From contig NZ_QGDL01000007.1 of the NCBI RefSeq assembly GCF_003149245.1, forward strand, positions 62,001-126,000: a stretch of DNA of 64,000 bases. Reading direction: 5' to 3'. The notes beneath the pieces are model-generated. The model had not been told where the DNA came from. It saw nothing but the letters and a program-made list of their open reading frames with translations, and made no database searches. The position numbers and the translations under genes are program-made. The DNA is from Faecalicatena orotica. GTDB taxonomy: Bacteria > Bacillota > Clostridia > Lachnospirales > Lachnospiraceae. This document shows, piece after piece, positions 17,865 through 27,239 of this stretch. Position 1 is the stretch's first letter; every line of letters begins with the position of its first letter.

Positions 17865-17941
17865 AAGTGGATTTGAGACACAGCGGGAAAATAGTTACCA
17901 TTGTACTTAGAAAAAATGATACCAGAAAAAGGAGACAGACT

Positions 17942-19087
17942 ATGGCATTTGAATTTTTTGTAAAAAGCGATATCACATTTGGCAGAGACTCTGTAAAAGA
18001 ACTCTCGAAAGTAGTAAAGGGCTGTAAAGCAAAGAAAGTGATGCTTGTTTATGATGCCGGGGTAAAATTTGCAGGTATTGCAGATACCGTGCTTGAAAAC
18101 CTGAAAACAGCGGATGTGGATATTGTAATTTTTGATAAGGTGATTCCAAACCCTACGAATGAAATCGTGGAAGAAGCGGCTGAGATTGCGAAGCGTGAAA
18201 ATGTAGACGCATTCGTGGCAGTCGGCGGGGGAAGCAGTATTGACCTTGCAAAGGCGATTGATGTTTTGATGACAAATCCCGGACCGATCGGCAGATACGG
18301 CGGAATCGGCATGGTGGAAAATGAACTACTTCCATTAATCGCAATTCCGACTACGGCAGGGACATCCAGTGAGATTACCAACGTAAGCGCCCTGATTGAT
18401 ACGGAAAAAGTGCTAAAGTATGTAGTCATCGACAATAAGCTTGTTCCATCCAAAGTCATCATTGACCCGGAGTTCACAAAGACGATGCCTGCATCGGTAA
18501 CCGCCTCGACAGGAATGGATGCGATTACACATGCAGTTGAGAGTTATATTTCAAATATGGCGACCCCGTTAACGGAATTTCATTCCTTACAGGGACTGAA
18601 AATCATCTACAGTAATCTGCCGGCGGCCGTGAAAGACGGCTCGAACATGGAGGCAAGGGAACAGATGATGCTTGGATGCGTCATCACCGGGTTTGGTTTT
18701 TCCAATGCAAACCTGGGGCTGGTACACGGGATTGCCCATACGTTAAGTGCACATTTCCAACTTGCCCACGGGATGGCAAATGCAACGGTTCTGCCGTATG
18801 TTATGGCTTTTAACGCGGAAAGCTGTCCGGAGAAAATGGTTGAACTGGCTAAAGCGATTGATCTTCCTGTAACAGGGAATATTGATACCGATAAATATCT
18901 TCTCTCAGACGAGCTCTTAAAGCTTACGAAAGAATTAGGCATCAAAACATTGTCAGAGCAGGGGATCAGGGAAGAGGATTTCGAGATGCTGGCTGAAGAT
19001 GTTCTTCACGAGCCGGTCCTTGGCTTTAATCCGAGACAAAACATTACAAAAGAAGATATCCTTGGCATCTTGAAGAAAGCATATTAA
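17942..19087 (+). CDS. Iron-containing (group III) alcohol dehydrogenase
   Basis: A 381-aa Fe-ADH. The dinucleotide loop is VAVGGGSSIDLAKAI, then PTTAGTSSEIT. The metal-binding region is MDAITHAVESYIS followed by VHGIAHTLSAHFQLAHGMAN, supplying the His ligands. Relatives are lactaldehyde/1,2-propanediol oxidoreductases and other aldehyde reductases. Here it probably recycles NADH by reducing a small aldehyde from the pathway. The ATG at 17942 has AAAAGGAG upstream. An in-frame extension back to 17792 overlaps the palindromic operator and is rejected. It is first gene of the operon. Confidence 0.92.
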   Translation: MAFEFFVKSDITFGRDSVKELSKVVKGCKAKKVMLVYDAGVKFAGIADTVLENLKTADVDIVIFDKVIPNPTNEIVEEAAEIAKRENVDAFVAVGGGSSIDLAKAIDVLMTNPGPIGRYGGIGMVENELLPLIAIPTTAGTSSEITNVSALIDTEKVLKYVVIDNKLVPSKVIIDPEFTKTMPASVTASTGMDAITHAVESYISNMATPLTEFHSLQGLKIIYSNLPAAVKDGSNMEAREQMMLGCVITGFGFSNANLGLVHGIAHTLSAHFQLAHGMANATVLPYVMAFNAESCPEKMVELAKAIDLPVTGNIDTDKYLLSDELLKLTKELGIKTLSEQGIREEDFEMLAEDVLHEPVLGFNPRQNITKEDILGILKKAY

Positions 19088-19109
19088 GGAAGACATACAA
19101 TAGAAGGGA

Positions 19110-20294
19110 ATGCAGACATTGAATAAATCACAGAAAATGAAAATCATCCTTGCTGTTGTGGCAATTTCGTTCATACAGGGGCTGCAGTATTGTGTTTCAC
19201 CGGTATTGGGGCAGATACAGGAGCATTATTCCGATATCAATGTGTCGCTGGTACAGATGCTGATTACGGCGCCGGCACTGCTCTCTATGATTGTAGCGCT
19301 GGTTTCCGGGGGATTAGTGGTAAAAATCAGTAAGAAAAAGCTGCTTCTTTTTGCCGCTCTGGTCGCAGGCATTACCGGATTTCTGCCATATCTGGCGGAC
19401 AGCTTCTGGCTGCTATTCGTATCGCGTACATTGTACGGAGTTGCACTGGGACTGGCCTGTACCTTGAACACAGCCGTTGTGGCAGAGTTTTTTGAAGGGA
19501 ATGAGCGGGTTTCCGTCATGGGAATACAGGCGGCGAGCATCGGCATGGGGATGGTAATCATCACGACAGCGGGCGGGAAGCTGGGAAGCTTTGGATTTAC
19601 CTACTCTTACATAACAAATATCATAGGATTTCTTTCCTTCATCGTACTTGCAGTTATGCTTCCCGATACGGGGACGGCTAAGGTAACAAAGACGGAGAGA
19701 ATCCGGTTAAATAAACGGGTATTCCAGATTGCATTTCTCGGATTTTTAGAATTTATGTTTTTGATTACATTTACGACGAACATCGCAATGCACATAAGTG
19801 AGGCACTGGCAGGGGACAGTTCAGTATCCGGTATCCTGACGGGGATTTTCTCGGGGGCACAGATCGTCATGGGGCTGATTCTTGGCAGGGTTGTACGGGT
19901 GACGAAGCAGGCGACTCTTCCGGCAGCAATGATAAGCTTTCTGATCGGGGCAGTCCTTTTAATACTCTTTCCGTCCAATCTGCCGGTCCTCATAGCTGCG
20001 TCGGTGTTCTGCGGATTCTCGCAGGGGATGTTTATCCCGCAGGCGATGGTGGAGGTGGCGAATGCCGTTCAACCGGTTGCGACAGCTATGGCATCTGCGT
20101 GCTTCACCTGTGCAATGAGCTTTGGCCAATTAGTATCGCCAAGTATTTTAAATTCAATATCAAAACTAGTTTTTGGAAATATAAGTACTTCAAATGTGTT
20201 TAAAATTGCGGCAGCAGGCATGGCTGTTTCGGCTTTGATTGGATGCCTGATTACATGCCGCAGTGAAAATAAAAGAAGAGGAGAAAAAATATGA
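19110..20294 (+). CDS. MFS transporter
   Basis: A 394-aa, 12-helix major facilitator. Visible features include LFVSRTLYGVALGLACTLNT, the motif-A region with SGGLVVKISKKK, and the C-terminal half starting near RVFQIAFLGFLEFMF. The substrate cannot be assigned. Its position inside the operon makes it the likely uptake system for the operon's substrate, or an exporter of an end product. Ribosome-site spacing is poor for the ATG at 19110 and better for TTG at 19119, so the start is uncertain by three codons. The stop overlaps the next start (ATGA). Confidence 0.87.
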   Translation: MQTLNKSQKMKIILAVVAISFIQGLQYCVSPVLGQIQEHYSDINVSLVQMLITAPALLSMIVALVSGGLVVKISKKKLLLFAALVAGITGFLPYLADSFWLLFVSRTLYGVALGLACTLNTAVVAEFFEGNERVSVMGIQAASIGMGMVIITTAGGKLGSFGFTYSYITNIIGFLSFIVLAVMLPDTGTAKVTKTERIRLNKRVFQIAFLGFLEFMFLITFTTNIAMHISEALAGDSSVSGILTGIFSGAQIVMGLILGRVVRVTKQATLPAAMISFLIGAVLLILFPSNLPVLIAASVFCGFSQGMFIPQAMVEVANAVQPVATAMASACFTCAMSFGQLVSPSILNSISKLVFGNISTSNVFKIAAAGMAVSALIGCLITCRSENKRRGEKI

Positions 20295-21346
20295 AAAAAA
20301 CATTAGCATTATGCACATCCATTCCGGAAAAACAGATGGAAATCATCAAAGAGCAGTGTGAAATCACGATTTGCGGTGAATTAAAGCATGGCAAAGGAAA
20401 CGTAACAGAAGATATGACAAAAGAGGAATGCATGGGGCATGAAATCGTAGTACTCGGTGATGAATACGCAGGTGCAGACACAATTACAGCCTGGGCGGAA
20501 TCCGGGATGAAGTTTATGGGGGTTGCAAAAGGAACGCCTGCAACGGTTGACCATGATGCAATTCAGGCGGCAGGTCTGGAGTTATCTTACACACCGGGAA
20601 GAAACCGTGTGGCAGTCGCGGAGTTTAACATGGGACTCATGATAGCGGCGGCAAGGAACCTGACACTGAGCTGTACCGGTCTGTCGAAGGGTGAGCATAC
20701 CGGTCCTGCGAAGGATAATATTTACGATGTGCCGGATGTAAAGAATGTTACGTTTGGCCCGCTGGATGAGAATCATCCGTTTACGGATTACGGGATTGGT
20801 TTTGAATTATACGGGAAAAAACTGGGAATCGCAGGATATGGCGCAATTGGGCGTGAAGTGGCAGTGAGGGCCCTTGCATTCGGCATGGAAGTTCTGGCCT
20901 ATGACCCGTATATGCCGGCCGACAGGGTGGAAGCCGACGGGGCGAAGGCTGTGGAACTTGACACGATGCTTTCTGAAAGTGACATGGTCAGCATCCATCT
21001 GCCGGTTCTGCCTTCCACAAAGGCAATGGTAAACAAAGAATGGTTTTCCAAAATGAAGCCTTCTGCATATTTAATCAATACGGCAAGGGCAGCAGTCATT
21101 GACCAGAAGGATTTGGTTGAGGCACTTCAGAATAAAGAGATTGGCGGAGCCGCGATAGATGTGTACTGGGAAGAACCGGTACCGGCAAACCATCCACTGC
21201 TTTCTATGAGAAACGTTGTGTGTACACCGCATATGGCCGGACTTACAACGGATGTTGACAACTGGTCAGGAACCATGATGGGTGACGAGGTCATTGCGTA
21301 CTTAAAGGGAGAACCGAGAAAGTATATCTGGAAAGTAAGAAAATAG
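20291..21346 (+). CDS. D-isomer-specific 2-hydroxyacid dehydrogenase
   Basis: A 351-aa enzyme of the D-3-phosphoglycerate/glyoxylate/hydroxypyruvate reductase superfamily. The NAD loop is IAGYGAIGREVA with acidic Asp in LAYDPYMP. The catalytic triad is in INTARAAVID (Arg), the Glu of WEEPVP and the His of CTPHMAG. It interconverts a 2-keto acid and a D-2-hydroxy acid with NAD(H). It is translationally coupled to the MFS gene. A role on a sugar-derived hydroxy acid is inferred. Confidence 0.9.
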   Translation: MKKTLALCTSIPEKQMEIIKEQCEITICGELKHGKGNVTEDMTKEECMGHEIVVLGDEYAGADTITAWAESGMKFMGVAKGTPATVDHDAIQAAGLELSYTPGRNRVAVAEFNMGLMIAAARNLTLSCTGLSKGEHTGPAKDNIYDVPDVKNVTFGPLDENHPFTDYGIGFELYGKKLGIAGYGAIGREVAVRALAFGMEVLAYDPYMPADRVEADGAKAVELDTMLSESDMVSIHLPVLPSTKAMVNKEWFSKMKPSAYLINTARAAVIDQKDLVEALQNKEIGGAAIDVYWEEPVPANHPLLSMRNVVCTPHMAGLTTDVDNWSGTMMGDEVIAYLKGEPRKYIWKVRK

Positions 21347-21357
21347 AGGAGGCAGAT

Positions 21358-23328
21358 ATGGCAGGAAAGTGTGCTAGAGGAAAAGAAAAATATCCACATC
21401 TGTTTGAGCCGGTCAGAATCGGAAACATACGGATGAAAAACAGGATCATCGCGGCGCCGACAAGCCCGAGCATGATTACAACGGAAGGGCATTTCACACC
21501 GGAAATGACAGCATATCTGGAAGAAAAGGCGAAAGGCGGGGTAGGTGTGGTTACCTATGGAGAAGCGATTGTACATTCTGCAACGGGAAAATCACATAAT
21601 AAGCAGCTTCAGCTGGATTCTTTCGGGGTAAAACAGGGGATGGCGCAGGTTGCAAGGGCGATTCACAATGGCGGGGCCTATGCTAATATCCAGCTTTCCC
21701 ACGGTGGTATGTATGGTGGTCTTGCAAGCGTCGGAGGAGATCAGGACCGTCCGGCCGTTGCTTATGGACCAAGCCGGATGACAATGCCTGCGGGCGAAGT
21801 AGAGGAAATGCCGAGAGAGATGATTTTTGAAATCGTAGAATCCTATAAAACAAGTGCAAAGCTTTGCAAGGACTGTGGGTTTGATATGGTACAGGTCCAT
21901 GCGGCGCATGGGTGGTTATTCTCTCAGTTTTTATCCCCGGCCTTTAACAAGAGGACGGATGAATTCGGTGGTTCTCTGGAGAACCGTGCGAGATTTCTTC
22001 TTATGGCCCTTGATGCAGTAAGAGAAGGCGTGGGACCTCATTTCCCGATTGAAATCCGTATTTCGGGAGATGATTTGAGTACGAATGGCCTTGGAATGGA
22101 AGACTGCATAAAAGTTGCCAAAATGGTAGAGGACAAGGTTGATTTGTATAATGTATCCTGCGGAAACCATGAAGACCCTGCACTGTTTTGCAGGACACAC
22201 CCGTCGGCATTCTATCCCCGCGGCGTCAATGTATATCTCGCGGCAGAGATAAAGAAACAGGTGAATAAACCGGTTGCCTGTGTAGGTTCTTTAAATAATC
22301 CGGCCCAGATGGAGCAGATTATAGCAGACGGGCAGGCAGATATCGTGGAGATCGGGCGTGCACTTCTCGCAGATCCTTACCTTGCTAAAAAAGCACTGGA
22401 AGATAAAGCTGATGATATTACCCCATGTCTGCGCTGTTATGAATGTTTTGGTGAGACATCTAAGAGCGAGACTTTGAAATGTACTGTGAATCCGACAATG
22501 GGGCAGCAGCTGCCTGCTAAATATGGAAAGGCAGCACCAAAGAAACAGAAAAAGGTTCTGATAGCAGGAGGCGGGCCCGCAGGCATGCAGGCGGCTGTCA
22601 CGCTGGCAGAGCGCGGCCACGAAGTGACACTTGTGGATAAGGCTGGAAAATTAGGCGGCAATCTGCATCCGGCAGGAGCACCTTATTTTAAAGAAGACAT
22701 TCTGAAATTTGCCCATGTACTTGAGGCGCGCGTAGCAAAAGCCGGTGTGACGGTAGTATTGAATACGGAAGTGACACCTGAATATGTAAAAGCGTTTGCT
22801 CCGGATGCATTGTTTGTGGCGATTGGATCGAACGAACTGCGCCCGCCGATTAAAGGCATTGACCTTCCTCATGTGATCATGGCGGTTGACGCGGAATTAC
22901 AACCGGAAAAACTGGGCAGAAGAGTGGCAATCATGGGCGGCGGACTGGTAGGCAGTGAGGCGGCAGTATCATTTAGCCATGAAGGGAAACAGTGCTCGAT
23001 TATCGAAATGAAGCCTGCAGTGGCAGAGGAAGTCAATTCCTTTTACCGCGGGGGACTGATGACAGAGGTAGAAAAGTCTGCCGACATTTATGTGAATACC
23101 AAAGTAAAAGAAATCATTCCGGCAGGGGTTCTGTGTGAACGTGACGGGGAAGAATTTGTGGTAGAAGCAGACTCTGTCGTTTGTGCACTGGGATTCCGAT
23201 CCCCGTATGACAAAGTAGATGCACTCTGCGAATGTGCAGATGAATATTACATTGTAGGAGACTGCAGTAATGTGGGACAGATTTATCAGGCAACGAACCA
23301 GGCATATTACGCAGCACTGCGGGTGTGA
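21358..23328 (+). CDS. Old yellow enzyme/2,4-dienoyl-CoA reductase-type NADH:flavin oxidoreductase
   Basis: A 656-aa multidomain flavoprotein. The N-terminal FMN TIM barrel starts LFEPVRIGNIRMKNRIIAAP and includes VHAAHGWLFSQFLSP. A 4Fe-4S motif has Cys357, Cys360, Cys363 and Cys375. The C-terminal FAD/NAD(P) domain opens with IAGGGPAGMQAAVTLAERG. The order matches FadH, trimethylamine dehydrogenase and the bile-acid BaiCD/BaiH group. It is likely to reduce an enone or enoate. It lies between a hydroxyacid dehydrogenase and an aldolase, with only an 11-bp gap upstream. Confidence 0.92.
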   Translation: MAGKCARGKEKYPHLFEPVRIGNIRMKNRIIAAPTSPSMITTEGHFTPEMTAYLEEKAKGGVGVVTYGEAIVHSATGKSHNKQLQLDSFGVKQGMAQVARAIHNGGAYANIQLSHGGMYGGLASVGGDQDRPAVAYGPSRMTMPAGEVEEMPREMIFEIVESYKTSAKLCKDCGFDMVQVHAAHGWLFSQFLSPAFNKRTDEFGGSLENRARFLLMALDAVREGVGPHFPIEIRISGDDLSTNGLGMEDCIKVAKMVEDKVDLYNVSCGNHEDPALFCRTHPSAFYPRGVNVYLAAEIKKQVNKPVACVGSLNNPAQMEQIIADGQADIVEIGRALLADPYLAKKALEDKADDITPCLRCYECFGETSKSETLKCTVNPTMGQQLPAKYGKAAPKKQKKVLIAGGGPAGMQAAVTLAERGHEVTLVDKAGKLGGNLHPAGAPYFKEDILKFAHVLEARVAKAGVTVVLNTEVTPEYVKAFAPDALFVAIGSNELRPPIKGIDLPHVIMAVDAELQPEKLGRRVAIMGGGLVGSEAAVSFSHEGKQCSIIEMKPAVAEEVNSFYRGGLMTEVEKSADIYVNTKVKEIIPAGVLCERDGEEFVVEADSVVCALGFRSPYDKVDALCECADEYYIVGDCSNVGQIYQATNQAYYAALRV

Positions 23329-23359
23329 TAAAAAGGAAGAAAAGAAAGGAAAAAAAGAG

Positions 23360-24001
23360 ATGAAATATGAAAGAATTAGAAAAATTGTATTAGACGCTAT
23401 TTTAGATGCAGTAAACCAGGGGCTGATCAAAGGAACATCAGGGAACATTGCGCTTCGTGATGACGATGAGGATGTTGTTGCAATTACCCCGAGCGGTATT
23501 GCTTACAGCACAATGAAAGCAGAAGACATTGCAATTGTAGACTTAAACGGCAAATGGCTGGACGGACCCTACAAGCCATCTTCAGAAGTGCCGATGCATA
23601 CTGCTGTTCTGCGTGCAAGACCGGATGTGAAAGCAACCGTACATACTCATGCAATGTTCGCAACAATCATGGCAATGGGAGACGGTGAAATTAAGGCAAC
23701 AACACCGCCGCAGTGTGAATTCGTGCCGGTTCGGGTAGTGCCTTTCACAATGCCGGGAAGCAACGATCTGGCAGAAAAAGTCGCAGAAGCTTTAGGGGAA
23801 GATGGCAGAGCCTGCTTAATCAAGAACCACGGAATGTTCTGCTGTGGAAAAGATATGAAGGCGGCGATGGCAGCTACAGTATATACAGAGGAAATGGCAA
23901 TCACAGAGTATTATGCAAGACTTCTTGGTAATTATGAACCAATGCCGCAGGAGGCTGTCGACGCTATGCAGGCGCTGATCAAAGCCGACCAGGCCGTGTA
24001 A
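23360..24001 (+). CDS. Class II aldolase/adducin-family enzyme
   Basis: A 213-aa zinc enzyme. The zinc/catalytic set is Glu in SSEVPMHTAV, two His in VHTHAMFA, and a third His in LIKNHGMFCCG. This matches L-fuculose-phosphate aldolase and its relatives, which include decarboxylases of the OtnC type. It may cleave a phosphorylated ketose or decarboxylate a 3-oxo sugar acid. The ATG at 23360 is preferred to an upstream in-frame start that would overlap the previous gene. GGAAAAAAAGAG serves as a weak ribosome site. Confidence 0.88.
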   Translation: MKYERIRKIVLDAILDAVNQGLIKGTSGNIALRDDDEDVVAITPSGIAYSTMKAEDIAIVDLNGKWLDGPYKPSSEVPMHTAVLRARPDVKATVHTHAMFATIMAMGDGEIKATTPPQCEFVPVRVVPFTMPGSNDLAEKVAEALGEDGRACLIKNHGMFCCGKDMKAAMAATVYTEEMAITEYYARLLGNYEPMPQEAVDAMQALIKADQAV

Positions 24002-24018
24002 GAACCGGAGGGATTTTT

Positions 24019-25020
24019 ATGGGAGTATTGGACCAGATTTATGAAAAAGCAAAAGTAAATCCTCAGAGAGTAGCTTTTCCGGAGGCGGCAAATGAAAAGA
24101 TGATGCAGGCTGCCTATGAGACTGGAAAAGAAGGCTTTATCAGGCCAATCCTTGTAGGTGATGCGGCTGAATTAAACGCGCTGTGTAAAGAAAGAGGATA
24201 TGAGACAGAAGTATTTACGATTGTTGATATTCAGGAAGAAACATACAGACAGAGATTAATTGCTGATTATGTTGCACTTCCGGGAACGCTTCTTAAGGAG
24301 AGGGCTGTTGGAAGGCGTATGGAGAATCCGCTGTATTTTGCGATGGTGATGCAGGCTGTGGGGGAAGCGGATGTGACATTTGCCGGAATTGATAATACAA
24401 CCGGTGACGTGCTGATTGCAGGGCAGACGATCATCGGCTTACAGCCGGGAATCAGCACCGTATCAAGTATCGGACTCTGTGATATTCCCGGATTTGAAGG
24501 CAGCGAAGGGACTCTTCTTGCGGTGGGCGACAGTGCGGTGTGCACGAATCCGAGTGCCGGGCAGCTTGCGGATATAGCAGTTTCTGCCTGTGATACAGTA
24601 AAGAGCCTGCTGGACTGGGAGCCGAGATGCGCGATGATTAGTTACTCTACGCTTGGCAGCGGCCAGAGCGAGCTGGTTGATAAGGTTGTGGAAGCACTTC
24701 ATATCGCACAGGAAAAACGCCCTGACTTAAAAATAGACGGGGAATTCCAGCTTGACGCCGCCATCAAACCAGAGGTTGCAGCGAAGAAGGTTTTAAGAGA
24801 AAGCGAAGTTGCAGGGAAAGCCAACGTATTGATCTGGCCGGACCTGAATGTAGGCAACACGGCCGTGAAATTAATTCAGACATTCGGCCATGCGGATGCG
24901 TACGGACCGATGCTGCAGGGATTTAACAAGGTGGTTTGCGACTGCTCAAGAGGGGCGCCGGTTTCAGAAATCAAAGGAAACATTGTGATCAGTGCAGTGC
25001 GTGCTGCGGGAAACAAATAA
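24019..25020 (+). CDS. Phosphate acyltransferase (Pta/Ptb family)
   Basis: A 333-aa enzyme of the phosphate acetyl/butyryltransferase family, which swaps CoA for phosphate on an acyl thioester. The N-terminus PQRVAFPEAANEKMMQAA and the C-terminal blocks SYSTLGSGQS, KANVLIWPDLNVGNTAVK and GPMLQGFNKVVCDCSRG are Pta-like. The acyl specificity is unknown. With the kinase at 28574 it would form a two-step route from acyl-CoA through acyl phosphate to ATP. AACCGGAGGGA precedes the ATG. Confidence 0.9.
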   Translation: MGVLDQIYEKAKVNPQRVAFPEAANEKMMQAAYETGKEGFIRPILVGDAAELNALCKERGYETEVFTIVDIQEETYRQRLIADYVALPGTLLKERAVGRRMENPLYFAMVMQAVGEADVTFAGIDNTTGDVLIAGQTIIGLQPGISTVSSIGLCDIPGFEGSEGTLLAVGDSAVCTNPSAGQLADIAVSACDTVKSLLDWEPRCAMISYSTLGSGQSELVDKVVEALHIAQEKRPDLKIDGEFQLDAAIKPEVAAKKVLRESEVAGKANVLIWPDLNVGNTAVKLIQTFGHADAYGPMLQGFNKVVCDCSRGAPVSEIKGNIVISAVRAAGNK

Positions 25021-25057
25021 CATATTTTGAGGTTAGTGAAACTGAAGGGACGGGGTT

Positions 25058-25690
25058 ATGATGGCGGAGAGTGTGAAAATAATCATCGCAGATGCACGGC
25101 TTGCTGAAGGAAAGGAAGCATATTTACTTTCACAGGCTGCACCCTGTTATGTGAAGAAGCACAAAGCATCAAAGATTAAAAAGGATGCCCTTCAGGAGCT
25201 TGTCACAGGATATCTGCTGAAACACTACCTTGGCATCAGTAAAGATGAACAGCTTACTTACAACATGTATGATAAACCTTCCCTTGCATCGGCAGAGACA
25301 TGTTTTAACATCTCACACAGTGGGGATTATGTTGTGCTTGCAATCGCGGATTACGAGGTCGGTGTTGATATTGAAAAAGTCATGCCATTCCATGAAGCAA
25401 CTGTTAAGAAGGTATTCCATACAAAACAAAAAGAAGAATTATATAAAACAGAGGGTCTGGCAAGGAATGAGAGGTTTACTCAAATGTGGACCCAGTGTGA
25501 GGCCAGGCTCAAACTGAAAGGGGTCGGATTCGCTGAAGGGTGGGACAAGGCGAAAGAATCAGAAAAGTGCTGTAGTTTGTATACAACCAGAATTGACGAT
25601 TATTTCATATCCTGTGCCACAGAAAATCCGGCTGACATTGAGATAGTAACTTTAAATAACGAAGATGAAAAATGGAGGAAAGAATTATGA
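25058..25690 (+). CDS. 4'-phosphopantetheinyl transferase (Sfp-like)
   Basis: A 210-aa protein with the two hallmark motifs. The first is VGVDIEKV, preceded by FNISHSGDYVVLAIAD. The second is MWTQCEARLKLKGVG, fitting WxxxEAxxK. It transfers phosphopantetheine from CoA to a carrier protein Ser. Its stop overlaps the start of the ACP gene (ATGA), so it is very probably dedicated to that carrier. A second ATG at 25061 is possible. The ribosome site GACGGGG is weak. Confidence 0.9.
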   Translation: MMAESVKIIIADARLAEGKEAYLLSQAAPCYVKKHKASKIKKDALQELVTGYLLKHYLGISKDEQLTYNMYDKPSLASAETCFNISHSGDYVVLAIADYEVGVDIEKVMPFHEATVKKVFHTKQKEELYKTEGLARNERFTQMWTQCEARLKLKGVGFAEGWDKAKESEKCCSLYTTRIDDYFISCATENPADIEIVTLNNEDEKWRKEL

Positions 25691-25926
25691 CAAGAGAAGA
25701 AGTAGTAGCAAAGATGATCGAGTATGCGGCAATGGCATTTCAGGCAGATGCGGCAAATATCAATGAAAACACAAACATTGCAGAGGAACTGGGCGTTGCA
25801 TCTACACAGAGGGTAGCCATGAGTGCTTCTATTGAGAATGACTTTGATGTCATGATCCCGGTTGCAAGATTCGGAAATTATAAGACAATCGGAGAGTTGG
25901 CAGACTTTGTAATGGAAGAAATGTAA
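25687..25926 (+). CDS. Acyl carrier protein-like protein
   Basis: A 79-aa acidic helical protein with the length and pattern of an ACP. The phosphopantetheine site is Ser39 in ELGVASTQ, an AST variant of the usual DSL. The following IENDFDVMIP is typical of helix II-III. The ATG at 25687 has GGAGGA upstream and overlaps the transferase stop. Dedicated ACPs in a catabolic operon are unusual. It may hold the acyl group made by the thiolase-like enzyme that starts 11 bp downstream. Confidence 0.85.
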   Translation: MTREEVVAKMIEYAAMAFQADAANINENTNIAEELGVASTQRVAMSASIENDFDVMIPVARFGNYKTIGELADFVMEEM

Positions 25927-25937
25927 GAGGTGGTACT

Positions 25938-27227
25938 GTGGTACATAATGTGAAAATTGGAAAAAATATGAGGAGTGTGTCCATCGTTGGAGTCGGTGCA
26001 ACGCCGTTTTTTAACGGGATTACCAATCCTCAGTACAAAGGGCTTACAAACGGTGAGTTATTTGGATATGCGGCTCTGGATGCAATGAAAGATGCGCATG
26101 TGGAGCCGAGGGATGTTCAGTATTTCTTCCACGGTTCTGCAAATCCGCACGTGTTAAACGGATGTATTACACCAAACCTTCAGGTTGCCGACTGGTTTGG
26201 CATGAGAGGGAAAGGCTCCATCTCACATTCGGAGGGGTGCTGTACAGGATACATAGCACTCGAGGAGGCTGTCTTTGCGGTGGCAAGCGGCGCCTATGAG
26301 GTCGTTCTTTCCGGCTGCAGTGAACAGGGCACCGGTATGCCGGACGGCAACACGCCGGACCATATGCGTACGGCGCTTACTTCAGAAGTATTGTTCCCGG
26401 ATCTGGACTCTATTTTTGACCGGGCTTATGGAAGATACTTAGGCGGCGGGCCGGGGATGAACCATGATGACTGGATCAACTTCTATGCCAAAGAAAACGG
26501 ACTGACGCAGGAACAGGTGGATGATGTGCTGAACCATCAGGCGTATCATTTCAGGCGGGCGGCAGAACTGTGTCCCCGGGCGATTCGCAGGACTCCTTAT
26601 GAAAAGCTTGCAAAAGACGCCGGATATGATGATGTCTGGGAATACATGAGATCCCCGCACAATCCGAAGATGACGCAGTATTTAAGGACTTCCAGTGATT
26701 CCTGCGTGGCGGACGGTGCGGCCTGCTGTATCGTAGTGCCGACAGAAATTGCACATCAGTTCTGTGACAAACCGGTCGAGGTACTGGCGACGGGGGCTTC
26801 CGTATTGGATGCAATCGTGCCCCATCTGGAGAAAAAAGCGACAGCAGAGGCAGCGCGCCAGGTCTTTGAAGCGACAGGACTTACTGCGGATGATATGGAT
26901 TTACTGTACGTCAATGATTTTATCGGTTCCTCGGCATTCCTTGCGGCAGAAGAGATCGGTTATCTACCGAAGGGTGAAGGCTGGAAATATGCTCTTGACG
27001 GACGGCTGGCATATGACGGTGACAAGCCAATGAATACAAATGGCGGACGTACCTCTTACGGACATGCATTTGGTGCATCTGGAATGGCGGATGTATTTGA
27101 AGCAGTGACACAGATGCGTGGAGAGGCCGGAGAACGTCAGATCAAAAAAAGACCGAAGCATACTTTCTTAAGAGGATTTGGCGGAGCACAAAACGTCCGG
27201 GCTACAATCTTAAGAGCTAACTTTTAG
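25938..27227 (+). CDS. Thiolase-superfamily enzyme (SCP-x/HMG-CoA-synthase-associated type), copy 1
   Basis: A 429-aa thiolase-like protein. The nucleophile is probably Cys101 in SEGCCTGYIALEEA. A catalytic His376 lies in TSYGHAFGASGM, the GHPxGASG equivalent. Asn326 in VNDF takes the NEAF/HDAF place. The second thiolase Cys is not visible; the C-terminus reads RGFGGAQN instead. It pairs with the DUF35 gene 12 bp downstream, as in SCP-x-like thiolases and the PhlC/PhlB acyltransferase. It starts at GTG 25938 with AAGAGG upstream. It is clearly homologous over its full length to the protein at 40379. Confidence 0.88.
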   Translation: MVHNVKIGKNMRSVSIVGVGATPFFNGITNPQYKGLTNGELFGYAALDAMKDAHVEPRDVQYFFHGSANPHVLNGCITPNLQVADWFGMRGKGSISHSEGCCTGYIALEEAVFAVASGAYEVVLSGCSEQGTGMPDGNTPDHMRTALTSEVLFPDLDSIFDRAYGRYLGGGPGMNHDDWINFYAKENGLTQEQVDDVLNHQAYHFRRAAELCPRAIRRTPYEKLAKDAGYDDVWEYMRSPHNPKMTQYLRTSSDSCVADGAACCIVVPTEIAHQFCDKPVEVLATGASVLDAIVPHLEKKATAEAARQVFEATGLTADDMDLLYVNDFIGSSAFLAAEEIGYLPKGEGWKYALDGRLAYDGDKPMNTNGGRTSYGHAFGASGMADVFEAVTQMRGEAGERQIKKRPKHTFLRGFGGAQNVRATILRANF

Positions 27228-27239
27228 GGGGTGATGAGG

